A stretch of 26,823 bases of DNA from Rhizophagus sp. LPA8_4_AMF (GCA_021464525.1 JADRCO010000761.1:1-26823); one strand, 5' to 3'; positions 1 to 10,860 are shown, counted from the first letter of the stretch. The notes: generated by a model not told the origin, from the sequence alone. Program-made: numbers and translations.

Positions 1-562
1 AAAAATATGATATTTATGGTGTTATACCATTTATTGCACCTGAAGTTTTAAGAGGCAAATCTTATACTCCAGCTAGTGGTGTGTACAGTTTTTCTATGAT
101 TATGTGGGAATTTACATCTGGAGTACACCATTTAATAATAGAGCACATGATTTTCAACTTAGTTTAAGTATTTGTGAAGGTGAACGACCTGAAATTGTTG
201 AAAATACTCCACAATGTTATGTAAATTTAATGAAGAAGTGTTGGAATGAAGATCCATTAAAAAGGCCATCATCAAATGAAGCATTAAATATTATTCGTAA
301 ATGGATATTTCCTCCTAATAAAATTAAAGATATTAATGAAGAAGTAAAATGCAATATTATGGAATTTATAAATACACCAATTGAGCATAATAATCTTACT
401 ACTGAATCCCATCCACAGGCATATAGTATAAGTCGCTTACTTGATTTTAGTAGTAATAAATTGAATGAAATTCTTGAAAGTAGAGCTTTACAAGCTTATT
501 ATTCAAGTCAATCTACTAGTGGAAGTAAGGATTTGAATGATTGTATAATTAATTTGAAGTAA
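1..562 (+). pseudogene. Protein kinase (TKL type) C-terminal part, frameshifted, cut by left edge
   Basis: The reading frame from position 3 gives kinase subdomains VIII-IX: an APE motif in 'FIAPEVLRGKSYTP', then 'YSFSMIMWEFTSG'. Near positions 125-130 one C appears to be missing from an expected 'gta cca cca' and the frame moves. The continuation runs to a stop at 560-562 and contains 'CWNEDPLKRPS', the subdomain XI signature with its Arg, followed by about 100 residues of the Ser/Asn-rich tail common in Rhizophagus kinases. The Asp that normally precedes the 'xYSFS' segment in subdomain IX is Gly here ('ASGVYSF'). A GTG at 104 opens a frame but is not a believable start. Seen: motif order, frameshift, Asp loss. 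Inferred: a dead copy of the large TKL family of these fungi. A sequencing error could explain the frameshift but not the Gly. Confidence 0.8.
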
Positions 563-2252
563 TATAGTAATATAAAAAGAATTAATTCTGCAAGTTATTT
601 ATGTAAAATTAATTTTGTTTATTTGATTATTTAGATATTATTAAAACAGATAAAAATAGCTAATTATTTGCGTTTTATTAGTTTTTTTAATTAGTATTTG
701 ATGTATGCACTTAACAGAAATTGTAGTTTAGATTTATTAAAACACTAAGAGTAAAATATTTTACAAGATTCTTTATTTGTAATTTAAATAATTCCTTTTT
801 TTTTATATTTTATCCATCATATGTGTATTCTCTTTTTATAGAATTATTTAAACACTAAGGCTAGAGTAGTAAATATTTGCAAATTTCTTAGTTTATAATT
901 TAAATAAATTTATTTTTTTAACTTTTCCATTTATTAAATACAAATTACCAAAAATAATATACCAATAATAATAATATAAGTATATAAAATCATTTCCAAA
1001 TGATTAAAATAAAATAAATAATATAAAATTATTATACTCATTTCAATTGATGATTGTATTTAATTTATATTGTTAACTTTTATTTTTAATATGACCATTT
1101 AAAACCTGCAAAAATATTCTCTGTTTTTTTTAAGATATTATATTATTAATACAAGAAATTATGACATTGTACATAATTATACATAATTATTTGACTTTAT
1201 AATAAGCAGTCCAATGGTCAAATTGTAAAATATTTTTTAGAACTTTATTTGTTTGCAGCATTTATAAAAATATTTTAGTGGTCATTTACAAAATTATTAT
1301 CTGTTATGGATTTATATTTTTTAAATCATATTAACATTCCCTATAAAAATTTTATCTTTTATTTCTGTAAAATCTTCACAGAAAATGTAAATTATTTGAT
1401 AAATTCCGTGATATATATAAGGTTATTAATTCCAGAAATATGAGCCTTTTATGGAAAAAAGATGGAGTATAAAACACGGATCAACTTTATAGGGATTTTC
1501 CTAATAAAGATGTGTATAAAAAATATTCAGCATGTCTAAGCAACAAAAAAAGAAATCAATTATACATTTTCCTATTCGATTCAGAAGGTTATCTTTGTCT
1601 TTCAAGCTAATTTTAAATAAATCTTCTTAATAATCTTGACACCTTCACATTTGATAATTGATCAAATTTTTACAAGTAAATGATACTAATACGAAATATA
1701 ATTTTTTAATTTATATCCTATAAAAATTTTTATTATTTGATCATATATATGAGTTTTTTGGATAACATCCAGAAAATAATCACTTAATAGACTTTTTTTA
1801 GAAATAGGGATAATGCAAATAATGCACCAACTAATAATAAAACAAAGGTTAACAAAAAATTTTTCCAATAGATATCTAGTAAATTGAAAATATAAAGTAT
1901 ATAATTATAATAGTAATAGAAGTTAAGAAAGCAATAAGTATTAAAAAATATCTAATAAAATTTTCCACCCTGATTTCAGCGTATGATGTTAAAATTCCAA
2001 TGAAAATCATAATTGGAATAATATAAATGAGAATAAAGTATGTATATTATTATCCATTGAAAAACCAAAAAAATATAGATACTATAATTAGCACTAGGAG
2101 GATTTTGTCCCCACAGTTAATTTTATTTATCTTTAGCAGATCAACTTGGTGATGCAGTATAATGGAAATGACTTTAAATTAGCTACCATTCTGGCAGACC
2201 GGCCAGAAAACTAAAAACGTAATTTTTTAACTATTAAAACATCACCATTTAG
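563..2252. other. AT-rich intergenic region, no supportable gene
   Basis: Almost pure A/T with homopolymer runs. Minus-strand frames around 1690-2110 translate into hydrophobic stretches, but they are interrupted by stops and match what T-rich DNA yields by chance. From about 2095 the composition becomes more balanced, leading into the spliced-looking cassette at 2253. Confidence 0.6.
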
Positions 2253-2398
2253 GTTTAGATCGGATGATCAGATTGATGCTGCGGGCTACGGTAAGTCTTT
2301 TTTTCTGTTTCTTTTTTTTCTTATTTATTTATTATTTTTTTTTTTTACTCATATTTTCTTTTCCCTTAATACTTTTTTTTCATTCCTTTGTCTTTTAG
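2253..2398 (+). other. Candidate short exon plus intron (splice cassette)
   Basis: A pyrimidine-poor 'catttag' acceptor ends at 2252. It is followed by a 38-nt GC-richer segment ending 'gcgggctacg', then a strong donor GTAAGT at 2291, a long T-rich tract, and 'tcttttag' ending at 2398. The 108-bp GT...AG segment has the size and T-richness of fungal introns. No reading frame with recognisable protein similarity crosses it, so it may belong to a non-coding or decayed transcript. It resembles the array at 25722-26766 in layout. Confidence 0.35.
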
Positions 2399-2930
2399 AT
2401 TTGAATCAGAATCATTGCTGCAAATAATTGAAATAAATATATATTTCTTTGTTTGAATAAATATGTTTTAAAATTTTAGATTATAATAAATATAAATACA
2501 TTTATTAAAATAATTATGATAATACTTAGTATTTAAATATTATTCTTTTTTATTATTATTTTTTTTCAATAATGCATATTAAATTTTATTACGAGTGAAA
2601 AATCTTTTTTATTATTAATAATTACAATTACTAATGCTAATAAAAAATAATTTATAAATAATGTTGCTGGCATAATTCTTTTATGTAAAATAATATTGTT
2701 AATACTAAAATCCACATGACAGCTGTATGTTGCTTCATCAAGAACTACTTCATATCAATGTATCAAAATACTCATAATATGTGACTATTATCAAAACTAT
2801 CATACCAAAAATATTGTATGTAAAGAAATCTTTGAAGTATTTATTAATATAGAATGTTAATTGTATTTGATAATATAGAATGTAATTATAATTGTATCTA
2901 ACAAATACATAAAGACAATGATAATGATTT
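2399..2930. other. AT-rich intergenic, nothing recognised
   Basis: After the intron-like segment the sequence returns to very A/T-rich DNA without coding signal on either strand. Confidence 0.5.
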
Positions 2931-3590
2931 ACAGTGGAGTTAATTGGTGATAGCCCTTTGTACATGAGAATTTTTTGGAATTTGGATCTGAGGAAGATGA
3001 ATGGATCATTGTTCAAAGTCGATCATGCTTTCAAAGAGGATGTTGATTTTGGAGATTTCTCACCCACAGTTTTTTGGATTATTAGATTCTTGCATGACAT
3101 TCTGAACTGCTTTTAATAGCTGGGTGCAGAATATATCATAGTGTTTTTGGCAACCATATTGGGATCTAATGGATTTGTGGAATTGAGGAATTTTATGGAT
3201 GAATACAGATGAAGGAAAAGAAAAGAAATTTCATGCAATCCAAAAGGGCGCAGCTATTAGTAACTAGGTGACATCAGTTGAGCCGTATGAAGTAACCTCA
3301 TGTGGAGGTAGTGCTGAATATGTACTAGGAGCCTTAAGCGTTAGTTGAATAGCTATGAAGTTTCACCTGAAGTAGGAATATGTTAGAGTTGTGTAAATTT
3401 TGATTTCTTTCCTGTATTATTTGATTTATTTTGGGTTGTTCAATATGTTTTCTTGGCAGTTAGTTTGGCTTACATAGTATAGGTTATTTCTTTTAAATAG
3501 GAAGGTTAGTTATAGGTTGTGAGACTTGCATATCTACCTATTTCTTGATGTAATTATGAGAACTATACTATAATAGGAAATATACTAACA
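2930..3590 (+). mobile_element. Candidate remnant of an LTR element: internal debris plus one LTR
   Basis: The stretch 2930-3380 has balanced composition unlike its surroundings and broken coding-like frames, for example about 60 codons from 2934 that I do not recognise. It ends in a short purine-rich tract (agtaggaa, 3371-3378). It is followed by 210 bp (3381-3590) that begin TGTTAG and end CTAACA, a perfect 6-bp terminal inversion of the form used by LTRs. The arrangement of internal region, purine tract, then LTR suggests the right-hand end of a small LTR element, perhaps Copia-like, whose left part is gone. No second LTR copy was seen, so the class is inferred. Confidence 0.35.
3381..3590 (+). 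repeat. Candidate 210-bp LTR (TGTTAG...CTAACA)
   Basis: The termini form a 6-bp perfect inverted pair with TG...CA ends. The purine-rich tract immediately to the left would be the polypurine tract if the element reads on the plus strand. No target-site duplication can be tested because only one end is present. Confidence 0.35.
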
Positions 3591-3766
3591 AAGAAATGCA
3601 TACTAATTTTTTAAAAAACAAAAAAAAAAATAAATTGTAAATATGTTTTATATCATTTCAATATTGTGATGTATCATCTACATTATAATCTAATTAAAAG
3701 CTCATGCCCAAATGTAGATCAAAATTCTATCATCATGTTTATTTATCTCATTAATCCTGTTGCAAC

Positions 3767-4694
3767 TGTTACCGAATATGTCAGTAATTAAGAGTCATAT
3801 ATCTGTCAAGAATATATCATCTGAAAAATCTGAAAACAAAAAAAAAAGATAAATATCCACAAATACTGGGAGAATCTTACTCAATACTGCCTCACTTGGT
3901 GCGTCAGTATTGGTTGTTAAGAATTGACAGGTATATCACTACAAAATACAAAATAAGGTGACAGGTTACAACGTATATAAGATGAATCTTATATGTTAAG
4001 ATGGCAGAAACACAATTTATGATTATCCAAAATATAATGATTTTATTAAATACAAATTATACAACAAGGTGATAAAAAGTGACAAGAGTGTTTTAAGATA
4101 GGTTATTCAATGACTTCAAAGGTTATTAAAGACTCAGATAAAACTTAGATAAACAAATCTATCTGTTCAGTGAGTTGGCAGAAGGGATATTTATATCTAA
4201 CTTCTATCTAGCTGCCATCTCTTTTCTGTCATCAGGAGGCGAAATCTAAACCATTACATCCTATTGATATTTGATGATTAATATCCCATTGTAATATCTT
4301 AATGCACTTACAATAGTGAGCAGTTTTATTGTAAGCCACTTTTATCTGAACACCAAATAACTAATTTAAACCATCAATCACTATTGAGCTAATTATCCTA
4401 CAATAGCACTTAATAAATATAGATAATACAAATACAGAAAATAAATAATGTAAAATTACTACACATTAATAAACAATGATAAAAATAAATATACATAGTA
4501 AAACTACATAAGTAAATATAATAAAATATAACTAATATTATCTATTCAGTTAATCTCATGTATACAAATCATCAATTATATATCGTTATAAATTGGCATG
4601 TTACATTGGAAATCGATATGTACACAAATGTATGTAGATCACATTGAATGGTAATATAACCTCAGAAATCATGTGCGCAATATTTCATGTAACA
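3767..4694 (-). repeat. 3' LTR of the Ty3/gypsy element (left copy)
   Basis: It starts TGTTAC and ends GTAACA and aligns through most of its length to 10883-11460. It holds a roughly 30-bp A-rich insertion near 3827-3850 and a 327-bp segment (4274-4600) absent from the other copy. Differences elsewhere are mostly C/T and G/A exchanges, many at CpG. Since the element reads on the minus strand, this is its 3' LTR. Confidence 0.92.
4274..4600. other. 327-bp segment present in only one LTR
   Basis: In the right LTR the sequence runs straight from 'gatatttg' to 'ttacattgg'; in the left LTR 327 AT-rich bases separate these. No terminal inverted repeats or target duplication mark it as an insertion, so a deletion in the right LTR is at least as likely. 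Confidence 0.7.
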
Positions 4695-4706
4695 TCATTT
4701 CCCTCT
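4695..4706 (-). other. Polypurine tract
   Basis: On the minus strand AGAGGGAAATGA directly abuts the TGTTAC start of the 3' LTR. This is the position and composition expected of the plus-strand primer for reverse transcription. Confidence 0.7.
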
Positions 4707-4734
4707 GAAACGTGAGCTTCTATGAACGAGAACA

Positions 4735-5850
4735 CTATTGAGCGATATCTGATGTTTTCAAGTATCTACTGATATAGGGATGAAGTTGGTTGGCATGTAC
4801 CCATTTCTTATGAATTTTCCCATCGAGCGTTCGTAACTGATAAGTTTTATTATTGTGACAATCATGTATATAATATGGTCCATTCCATTTTGTGTCTAGC
4901 TTTTTTGGTCAGAAATTCTTCAACAAAACTTGTTCCCCAATATAATATTGTTTAGGATGAATTTGAGCATCATATCGCTGCTTTTGTTTTGCTTGACTGG
5001 TATGCACATTACTTTGAGCTAACTGGCGATTATTTTCTAAAGGTCCTATCAACATTTGAATTCTTTGGTAAAATTGTTCTTGAAATCCTTCAACTTGTTG
5101 ATCTTGATCGTCTTGTTTTACAACAGTGGGATCACTGGGTATCTTCAATTCTATCGGTAAGGTGGCTTCCTTTCCATAAGTAAGGTAGAACGGTTCAAAC
5201 CTAGTTGTTTATTGTCAGATAGTTCTATATGCGAACAAAGCAGATGGTAAATATAGGTCCCAATTCTGTTGATCATCCATCGCATATTTAGCCAAAGTTT
5301 CACATAATGTTTGATTAAAACGTTCAGTCAATCTGTTGGTTTGTTGTCTATAAGCAGTTGATAAGTGGTGTTTAACACTGAGGCGAATGCATAATGAATT
5401 CAAGAATTCATTCACAAAATGTGTCCCTTGGTCGGTTAAAAGAACTTTCAGACATCCATATCGGCAGATAACGTCCTCATAAAAGAAAGAAACAACAGAT
5501 ACAGCTTTGTATCCAGTAATGCTTGGGCTTCTGGCCATTTGGTTAAATATTTGGTCAATACGACAATATACTTATTTCCACGAATGGTAATAGGTAATGG
5601 GCCAATAATATCCATTCCAATACGGTCAAAAGGTTGTCTGATCTTTATAGGGTAGAGAGGTTCATTTCTTAATGGTCTTTTCCGGCGCTGACATATATTA
5701 TACAACTGAATATAACTTCTAATATCGTTTCCCATTTGTGGCCAAAAATATTGTAAACTAATAGCACAATATCATATCTCTGAAAATCCAAAATATCCCA
5801 CAAGTGGATCTTTGTAAAAATTATATAACATGGTGGGCAATTCACTTTTC
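4735..5850 (-). pseudogene. Integrase region of pol (broken)
   Basis: Reading right to left: a decayed zinc region; 'FDRIGMDIIGPLP' with the first catalytic Asp; 'LLTDQGTHFVNEF' with the second Asp; 'LTERFNQTL' with the Glu; then a C-terminal module with 'AKQKQRYD', 'YYIGEQVLLKNF' and 'WNGPYYIHD', a GPY/F motif, ending at a stop at 4735-4737. The DDE triad is intact. A frameshift lies after 'WPEAQALLDTK' near 5505, where two overlapping frames meet, and another lies near 4910. The HHCC zinc finger has lost three of four ligands: both His read as Tyr ('YNFYKDPLVGYFGF') and one Cys as Tyr ('LYNIC'). No chromodomain was seen. Confidence 0.9.
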
Positions 5851-6239
5851 TTTAACATACGTAAAGGTCAAGTATGACTTTCCTTATTCTTCTTATACAA
5901 CAGTCCATCTATCAAAACATAATAATGGGCCTTTTGTTTAAAAGCATGTCGTTGGGCAGAGTCAAAATCATCGGGTAGTTCTAAAGTTTCCAAATAGTGT
6001 AAAATGTCAAAATATGTATCAAAATCCATTTTGTTGGGTTAAAATCAAAAGGTAATCCAAAAATCGGTGTCAGTATGCATTAGAGAGTGATAATAAAAAA
6101 TGGGGATATATATTAGATTCTTATCTGAGATAAACTATCGACGTTGAGGTGTTTTCTTTCAAAATGATGTGTGGTTTCAAAATCATACATTTGGAGCTTC
6201 ATGACCTAACGGGTCAATCTTCTAATAGGGTAGCTGTAT

Positions 6240-7321
6240 TAAATAAATGACATAACACTGCATGGTCTGTAACCAATTTAAATCGTTGCCCATAGATATA
6301 TGCATGAAAATGCTTTACCGCCCATATCACAGCAAGACATTCCAATTCAGTTGCCAAATAATTACTCTCTGCTTTATTACAAGTATGACTAGCATATGTG
6401 ATTATACGATTGTTTCCATCTTTATCTAATTAGGATAATATCACGCTCAACCCAAAGGTCGAAGCATCTGTTAACAACACAAACTGTTTCTCAAAATTTG
6501 GAAAGATAAGGATAGGTGAAGTAATCAAGGCGTATTTTAACTGTTCGAATACAATCTGTTGTTCTTCATTCCAATTATATGCAACTCCCTTCTTCAGCAA
6601 CTTATTTAAAGGTGTTGCGATACAAGAAAACCCAGGCACAAATTGTTAATAATAAGAAGCAAGTCCAAGGAAACCACGTAACTGAGTGATATTTATCGGT
6701 GTAGGGAAGTCCTTTACTTTTTGGATTTTAGTAGGGTCAGTTCGGATTCCTTTATTACTAATGATGTGTCCTAAAAACTCCAACTTTCCTTTTACAAATG
6801 AGCACTTATCAGGATTTAACTTCAAACTAGCTTCTTCAAATCAATCAAATATTTCAAAGATGTTCCAGGTGTTGTTCAAAAGTGTCAGAATAAATGATAA
6901 TATCATTCAGGTAACCCATCACAAATTTCCAAAGGTAGCCTCGTTAGACTTCATCCATCAATTGCTGAAAAGTAGCCAGTGTGTTACATAACCCAAACAG
7001 CATCACCTTAAACTGGTGGGTGCCAAACTGTGTGATAAAAGCGGTCTTGGGTCTATCTGCAGGTTCATCTCCACTTGCCAATAACTATTAGCTAAATCGA
7101 GAGATGTAAACCTTTGTGCCTTTCCAAATGAATCAAGCATATCATCTATCCTAGAAAGAGGATAGGCATCTTTTATCATAATGCTATTTAACTCTTGATA
7201 ATTCACACAAAAACGTAACTTTCTATTTTTCTTACGAACAAGGACTACAGGCGTGGCTCACGGACCAATAGATCTCTCAATTAATCCTTCTTGCAACATA
7301 CGTTGAATTTCCTCTTCAATA
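6240..7321 (-). pseudogene. Reverse transcriptase and RNase H region of pol (broken)
   Basis: From 7321 leftward: 'EEEIQRMLQEGLIERSIGP', then a TGA where Trp is expected before 'ATPVVLVRKK', then 'NYQELN' and 'FTSLDLANSYWQVEM' with the first catalytic Asp. A 1-bp deletion near 7065 shifts the frame. 'KTAFITQFGTHQFKVM' and 'LFGLCNTLATFQQLM' follow. The active-site box reads 'YLNDIIIYS', where family members have Y-x-D-D, so one metal-binding Asp is Asn. The connection 'KCSFVKGKLEFLGHIIS' and 'LRGFLGLASYY' lead to RNase H, with 'LLTDASTFGLSVILS', 'ATELECLAVIWAVKHF' and 'FKLVTDH'. At least four in-frame stops are visible. Best intact pieces: 7003-7206 and 6430-6639. Confidence 0.92.
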
Positions 7322-8057
7322 AAGTTCTATTCATTTTTTGACGTCTGATACTAATATTTTCGTACTGTTTTATTTTTACTGGTATCAATGGAGTGTCATA
7401 TTAAATTAGTTCGTCCTAATTCTGACAAATCCCATGCAAAACTACCATAATGTTGAACAAGAAATTGGAGCAATGGTAATTCTAGATCAACAGGAAGTAT
7501 TCTGACTTTCATCTTGATGGTAGCAGGGGTAGTTTCTATTCCAGGTCCTACTTCCACATGATAATATTTGACTTCTTTGGTAATTTGTTCATATTCCAGA
7601 TGTGTCTTCTGTCCACAGTGATTACATAACTGTCAGTCATTCTCAGCGGCAACTTTCTCTAAGGTTAATTGATTGTAGGGTTGATTGGTTAATGCAAGCT
7701 TCCGTTGTTCCTCACAAGGTGCAACATCTTCACATCATCAACTGCTCATTTCCTCAATGATGACAGGTGAAAGTCATCGTACTGTCTGATAAGTTACTAA
7801 AGAATCCTGACAAGAATAGCAAGAGTCTTCTAAAGAATACAGCGAATCTCAATACCAACACTTAGCTCTCAGTCCTTTCCAGTCATATATCCATGTTACT
7901 TTCTTAGGAGGCGTTACTTTGAATTTCTGATTTAAATACTGAAGATATCCCTATGTATAGAACCATTTATCAAGGTATATCCCATCATTAGTTAATACAA
8001 AATCCTCACACAGATATATAGCGTCTATGATAATGTCATCAAACTTACAATCTAGTA

Positions 8058-8738
8058 CTACTGAAAATTCCGGAAGTGGATCCTGCTTTCGAACTTTATT
8101 TCTCTTTTTATCATTTCAATTCTGAACATGTTTTTGACGTCTAGGTTTTCAAATTGTACCGTGAAGAATACATGTTCTTCTGATTCATCATCTTTAAACT
8201 CTTCCTCTTCTTCTTTAATAGAGTCATCATCTGTTTCTTCTTCATTGGTGTCTTCTTTTTCTGATCCATCATCATCTTCTTTTGATTGGGTGATAGAATC
8301 ATTAAGTCCTTGTAACTTCCGTTTCTCTTGAGGCATGAGATGATATTCAATCAGTACTTTAATGGTCTGTTTACTCCAGGTGAAACTCATGGTAGATGAT
8401 TCATAATCAATATTTGCTTTTACTTTATTTAACCAATCATTTCCAACAATTGCAGTATAAGATTCTACTTCAGTAACTATAACATTGATTGGCACAGTAA
8501 TGCCTCAGATGGTAATGGGAAAATCTAACACTTCTCCTAATGGTCATTTTTGTTCACTGTTCACATTTATCATCATGGTAGTAGATGGCCTATCAATAGG
8601 AATCTTAAAGTCCTTTAATAGTTGACACGATACAATACTTCCAGCAGCACCACTATCAATAATCAACAGAATTTCAGTTCCTTTCACTGTCACATCACAA
8701 TACAATACGGTAGCTGTTTCTCCCATCTCATTCTCCAA
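8058..8738 (-). pseudogene. Retropepsin-like aspartic protease region (two in-frame TGA)
   Basis: The first part (8738-8544) has 'ILLIIDSGAAGSIVS', carrying the D-S/T-G-A catalytic signature of retropepsins. Two TGA codons near 8500-8542 interrupt an otherwise single frame, which continues with 'YTAIVGNDWLNKVKANIDY', the second conserved flap/GNDWL segment of gypsy-type proteases. A strongly acidic tail rich in Glu/Asp follows. One of the two TGAs is best explained as a former CGA Arg codon. The region joins gag (right) to reverse transcriptase (left). Confidence 0.85.
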
Positions 8739-9399
8739 GATTCATTTTTCGAACTGTAGATTATTGTATTCCACGTATTAACTCTGAGCGACATTTTGGT
8801 ATGACTTTTAATAACTGTCCAAAGGTTATCCAAGCTTGTTGATTCTTTATATCGTCTACCATTAAGTATGGAGGTACGTTTAATAAGATCAAGGTTGAAG
8901 GTTACTCTTCTTTTTCTTTTTGAATACAGGAGTCTTCTTTTTCTTAGTGATTATATTAGCGTTGATTCTCTCAGTGGCTTTGGAAGAAGTTTCTGTTGCT
9001 TTGGTGACTATCATGGGTTAACTGTTCTAGGTGGTTCATTTGGCGTAAAAAGAATCTCAACAGATCTAGGCAGATCTTTTCCTTCTGTAACAACTGGTCT
9101 AGGATATGGCTCAGCTCATTGCGTCTGACTTCTTCATTGGGCAGGATAAGCTTAGAACAAGGTATTCAATGATATAGAGGGTTTATCAGGTTTTGCATCT
9201 ACACCTCCTGCAGATGTACCAACTAGTTTAAAGACGATTGCTGACCACTGCTAGTGGTCACGCTATTAGCCAAATTCAGTTATTTTAACAATTCTTGTAC
9301 CAAACTCTGAGTATCATTGGTGGTCACTAGAGGGGTGGTGGTCATTGCAACAGTCATATTCACAGGATTCAGATTACTGGTGTTGGTCGAGTTGGTAGA

Positions 9400-10312
9400 A
9401 CATCAATGACTTATATGTCCAGCTTCTTTGCAAATATAACAGACAATTATTCGATTCAGTTTCCTGTAGTAGTAACTTTCTTTCTTATCTCTGTGACTTG
9501 TTCTGTCAGGGCTGCAACTAACTTGGTAAGCTCCGTGATTTCTGATGTGGTTTGACCGGCATAGTTTAATAACTTCATCTTTTCTGATCGCAAGATGAGT
9601 TTACAGCCTTTAACTCTTCCTATTGCATCGGCTAAGGTCTGATCCCCAAAGGGTTTACTGCTATATAGAGCTCTGGTTGTAATCCAGAGATAAACTTCTG
9701 AGCCTGCAAGTTATCTGGATAGGCAAAGGCTGCATCATTAACCCGCTAATAGAGTTCTTAAATGGACGAAGCATATTCGTCTACACTTTCATTGGGTTGT
9801 TATTGTCACTGATCTAATTCAGTCACCCACATCTCTATCATAGCTGCAGTACAGAACCTAGTAAGGAAAGCATGCTTAAAGCTATTAATGTTAGCCGCTG
9901 CTGTCCAGGCATTGATAGGTGCTAACATCACGGCTTGATACCACACGGCAGCTGGTCCTTTTAGATATACAGGAACTATTTGTAATTTTCATGCAGCATT
10001 CTATCCATTAGCCGTCACTGTCACATTAAACTCGTTTAACTAGGTAATCGGGTTTTGATTTCCTCTACCAAAAGAAGAGACCTGTGCGACATTATAGTTA
10101 TAATTTTGTAGAGTATTGTTATTTGTGGCTACCATAGCATTCAAGTTATTCATGGCATTACCGAGATTGTTAGATGCTAACATCTGTCCAGTTAATGCTT
10201 GTACAGCTGCCGTCAAAGCTTGAATATTGGCTTGGTTAACTTGATCGATTAGAAGGCTATCCTTGACCTTGGTTAAAATTTGACATATCTTCACTCCAAA
10301 TAAGTATTCCAA
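9400..10312 (-). pseudogene. gag region with CCHC zinc knuckle (broken)
   Basis: An open stretch of 90 codons (10312-10040) has a Gln/Asn/Ala-rich start. Reading on through stops gives 'VYLKGPAAVWYQAV' and 'FKHAFLTRFC', typical of the retrotransposon gag fold, then 'SVDEYASS' and 'FISGLQPEL'. At 9441-9400 a CCHC knuckle reads C-x2-C-x4-H-x4-C ('CYICKEAGHISH', stop, C); the TGA inside it probably replaces a CGA Arg. Gag packages the element RNA; this copy cannot make a full protein. Confidence 0.85.
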
Positions 10313-10377
10313 ATATAAAGGTTCAGCAACAAAAAGGAGATTTCAGGGATATCATAATATCAGAGAAGTTAGTGGTA

Positions 10378-10824
10378 TCAGAAAGATAGTTCGTAATCCA
10401 ACAGTTCATCCTTATGCTGATAATTAGTAAAAGGGTCAAGATTAAAATTCTGGAACCTTTCACGAGCAGTATATATCTTGATGGCTAAGCAGTCGTAAGA
10501 AAGTAAAGCGTTCTGATATCTACTAATACTTGATATCAACTTCCGAATAAAATACTGCTGTCTTAATACCATTCCTTGACTATATTCATAAAAATATTGG
10601 ACCATTTTCACAGAATAAGATATCGTTGGAGTCTCTAAAGAATACCAATTCCAAAAACGCAAAAAATTTCTATCTGGTGTAGTAAGAACGGGATGACAAA
10701 TACAACAAAAATTGTTAGGTAATTCCACTAAAGGGATGTTAGAATATGTATAATGAAGCTGATCATGATGTATCAGGAGATTTCTATTGTTTATACAATA
10801 GGAAAAATTATCCTTTGTTATCAA
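10378..10824 (-). CDS. Unrecognised 148-codon open frame between 5' LTR and gag
   Basis: An uninterrupted frame starts 59 bp inside the 5' LTR (10883) and ends shortly before gag. It encodes a protein rich in Tyr, Phe, Leu and Arg, with a 'CCICHP' cluster near residue 40. It has no domain I recognise. It is not in the usual position of a gypsy env gene, which lies after pol. It stands out because gag and pol of the same element are riddled with stops. It could be an N-terminal gag extension, an extra element gene, captured host sequence, or a chance survivor. Expression is unknown. Confidence 0.4.
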   Translation of the reverse strand: MITKDNFSYCINNRNLLIHHDQLHYTYSNIPLVELPNNFCCICHPVLTTPDRNFLRFWNWYSLETPTISYSVKMVQYFYEYSQGMVLRQQYFIRKLISSISRYQNALLSYDCLAIKIYTARERFQNFNLDPFTNYQHKDELLDYELSF

Positions 10825-10860
10825 TTCAATGCAGGGGTAATTGTACGGATGGTTTTGTTA

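Noticed and set aside
1600-2110. Minus-strand translation giving several hydrophobic, membrane-like segments
   Set aside because: T-rich DNA yields Phe, Ile and Leu by default. Stops interrupt the frames and no conserved polar motif is present.
4989-5183. Plus-strand frame over the integrase C-terminus
   Set aside because: Antisense of recognised integrase sequence, with no independent motif.
6686-6991. Plus-strand 101-codon frame
   Set aside because: Antisense of the reverse transcriptase region that contains the YLND box and connection.
8128-8331. Plus-strand Ser-rich frame and 8868-9128 plus-strand frame
   Set aside because: Both are opposite-strand shadows of the acidic protease tail and of the gag-protease region of the Ty3 element.
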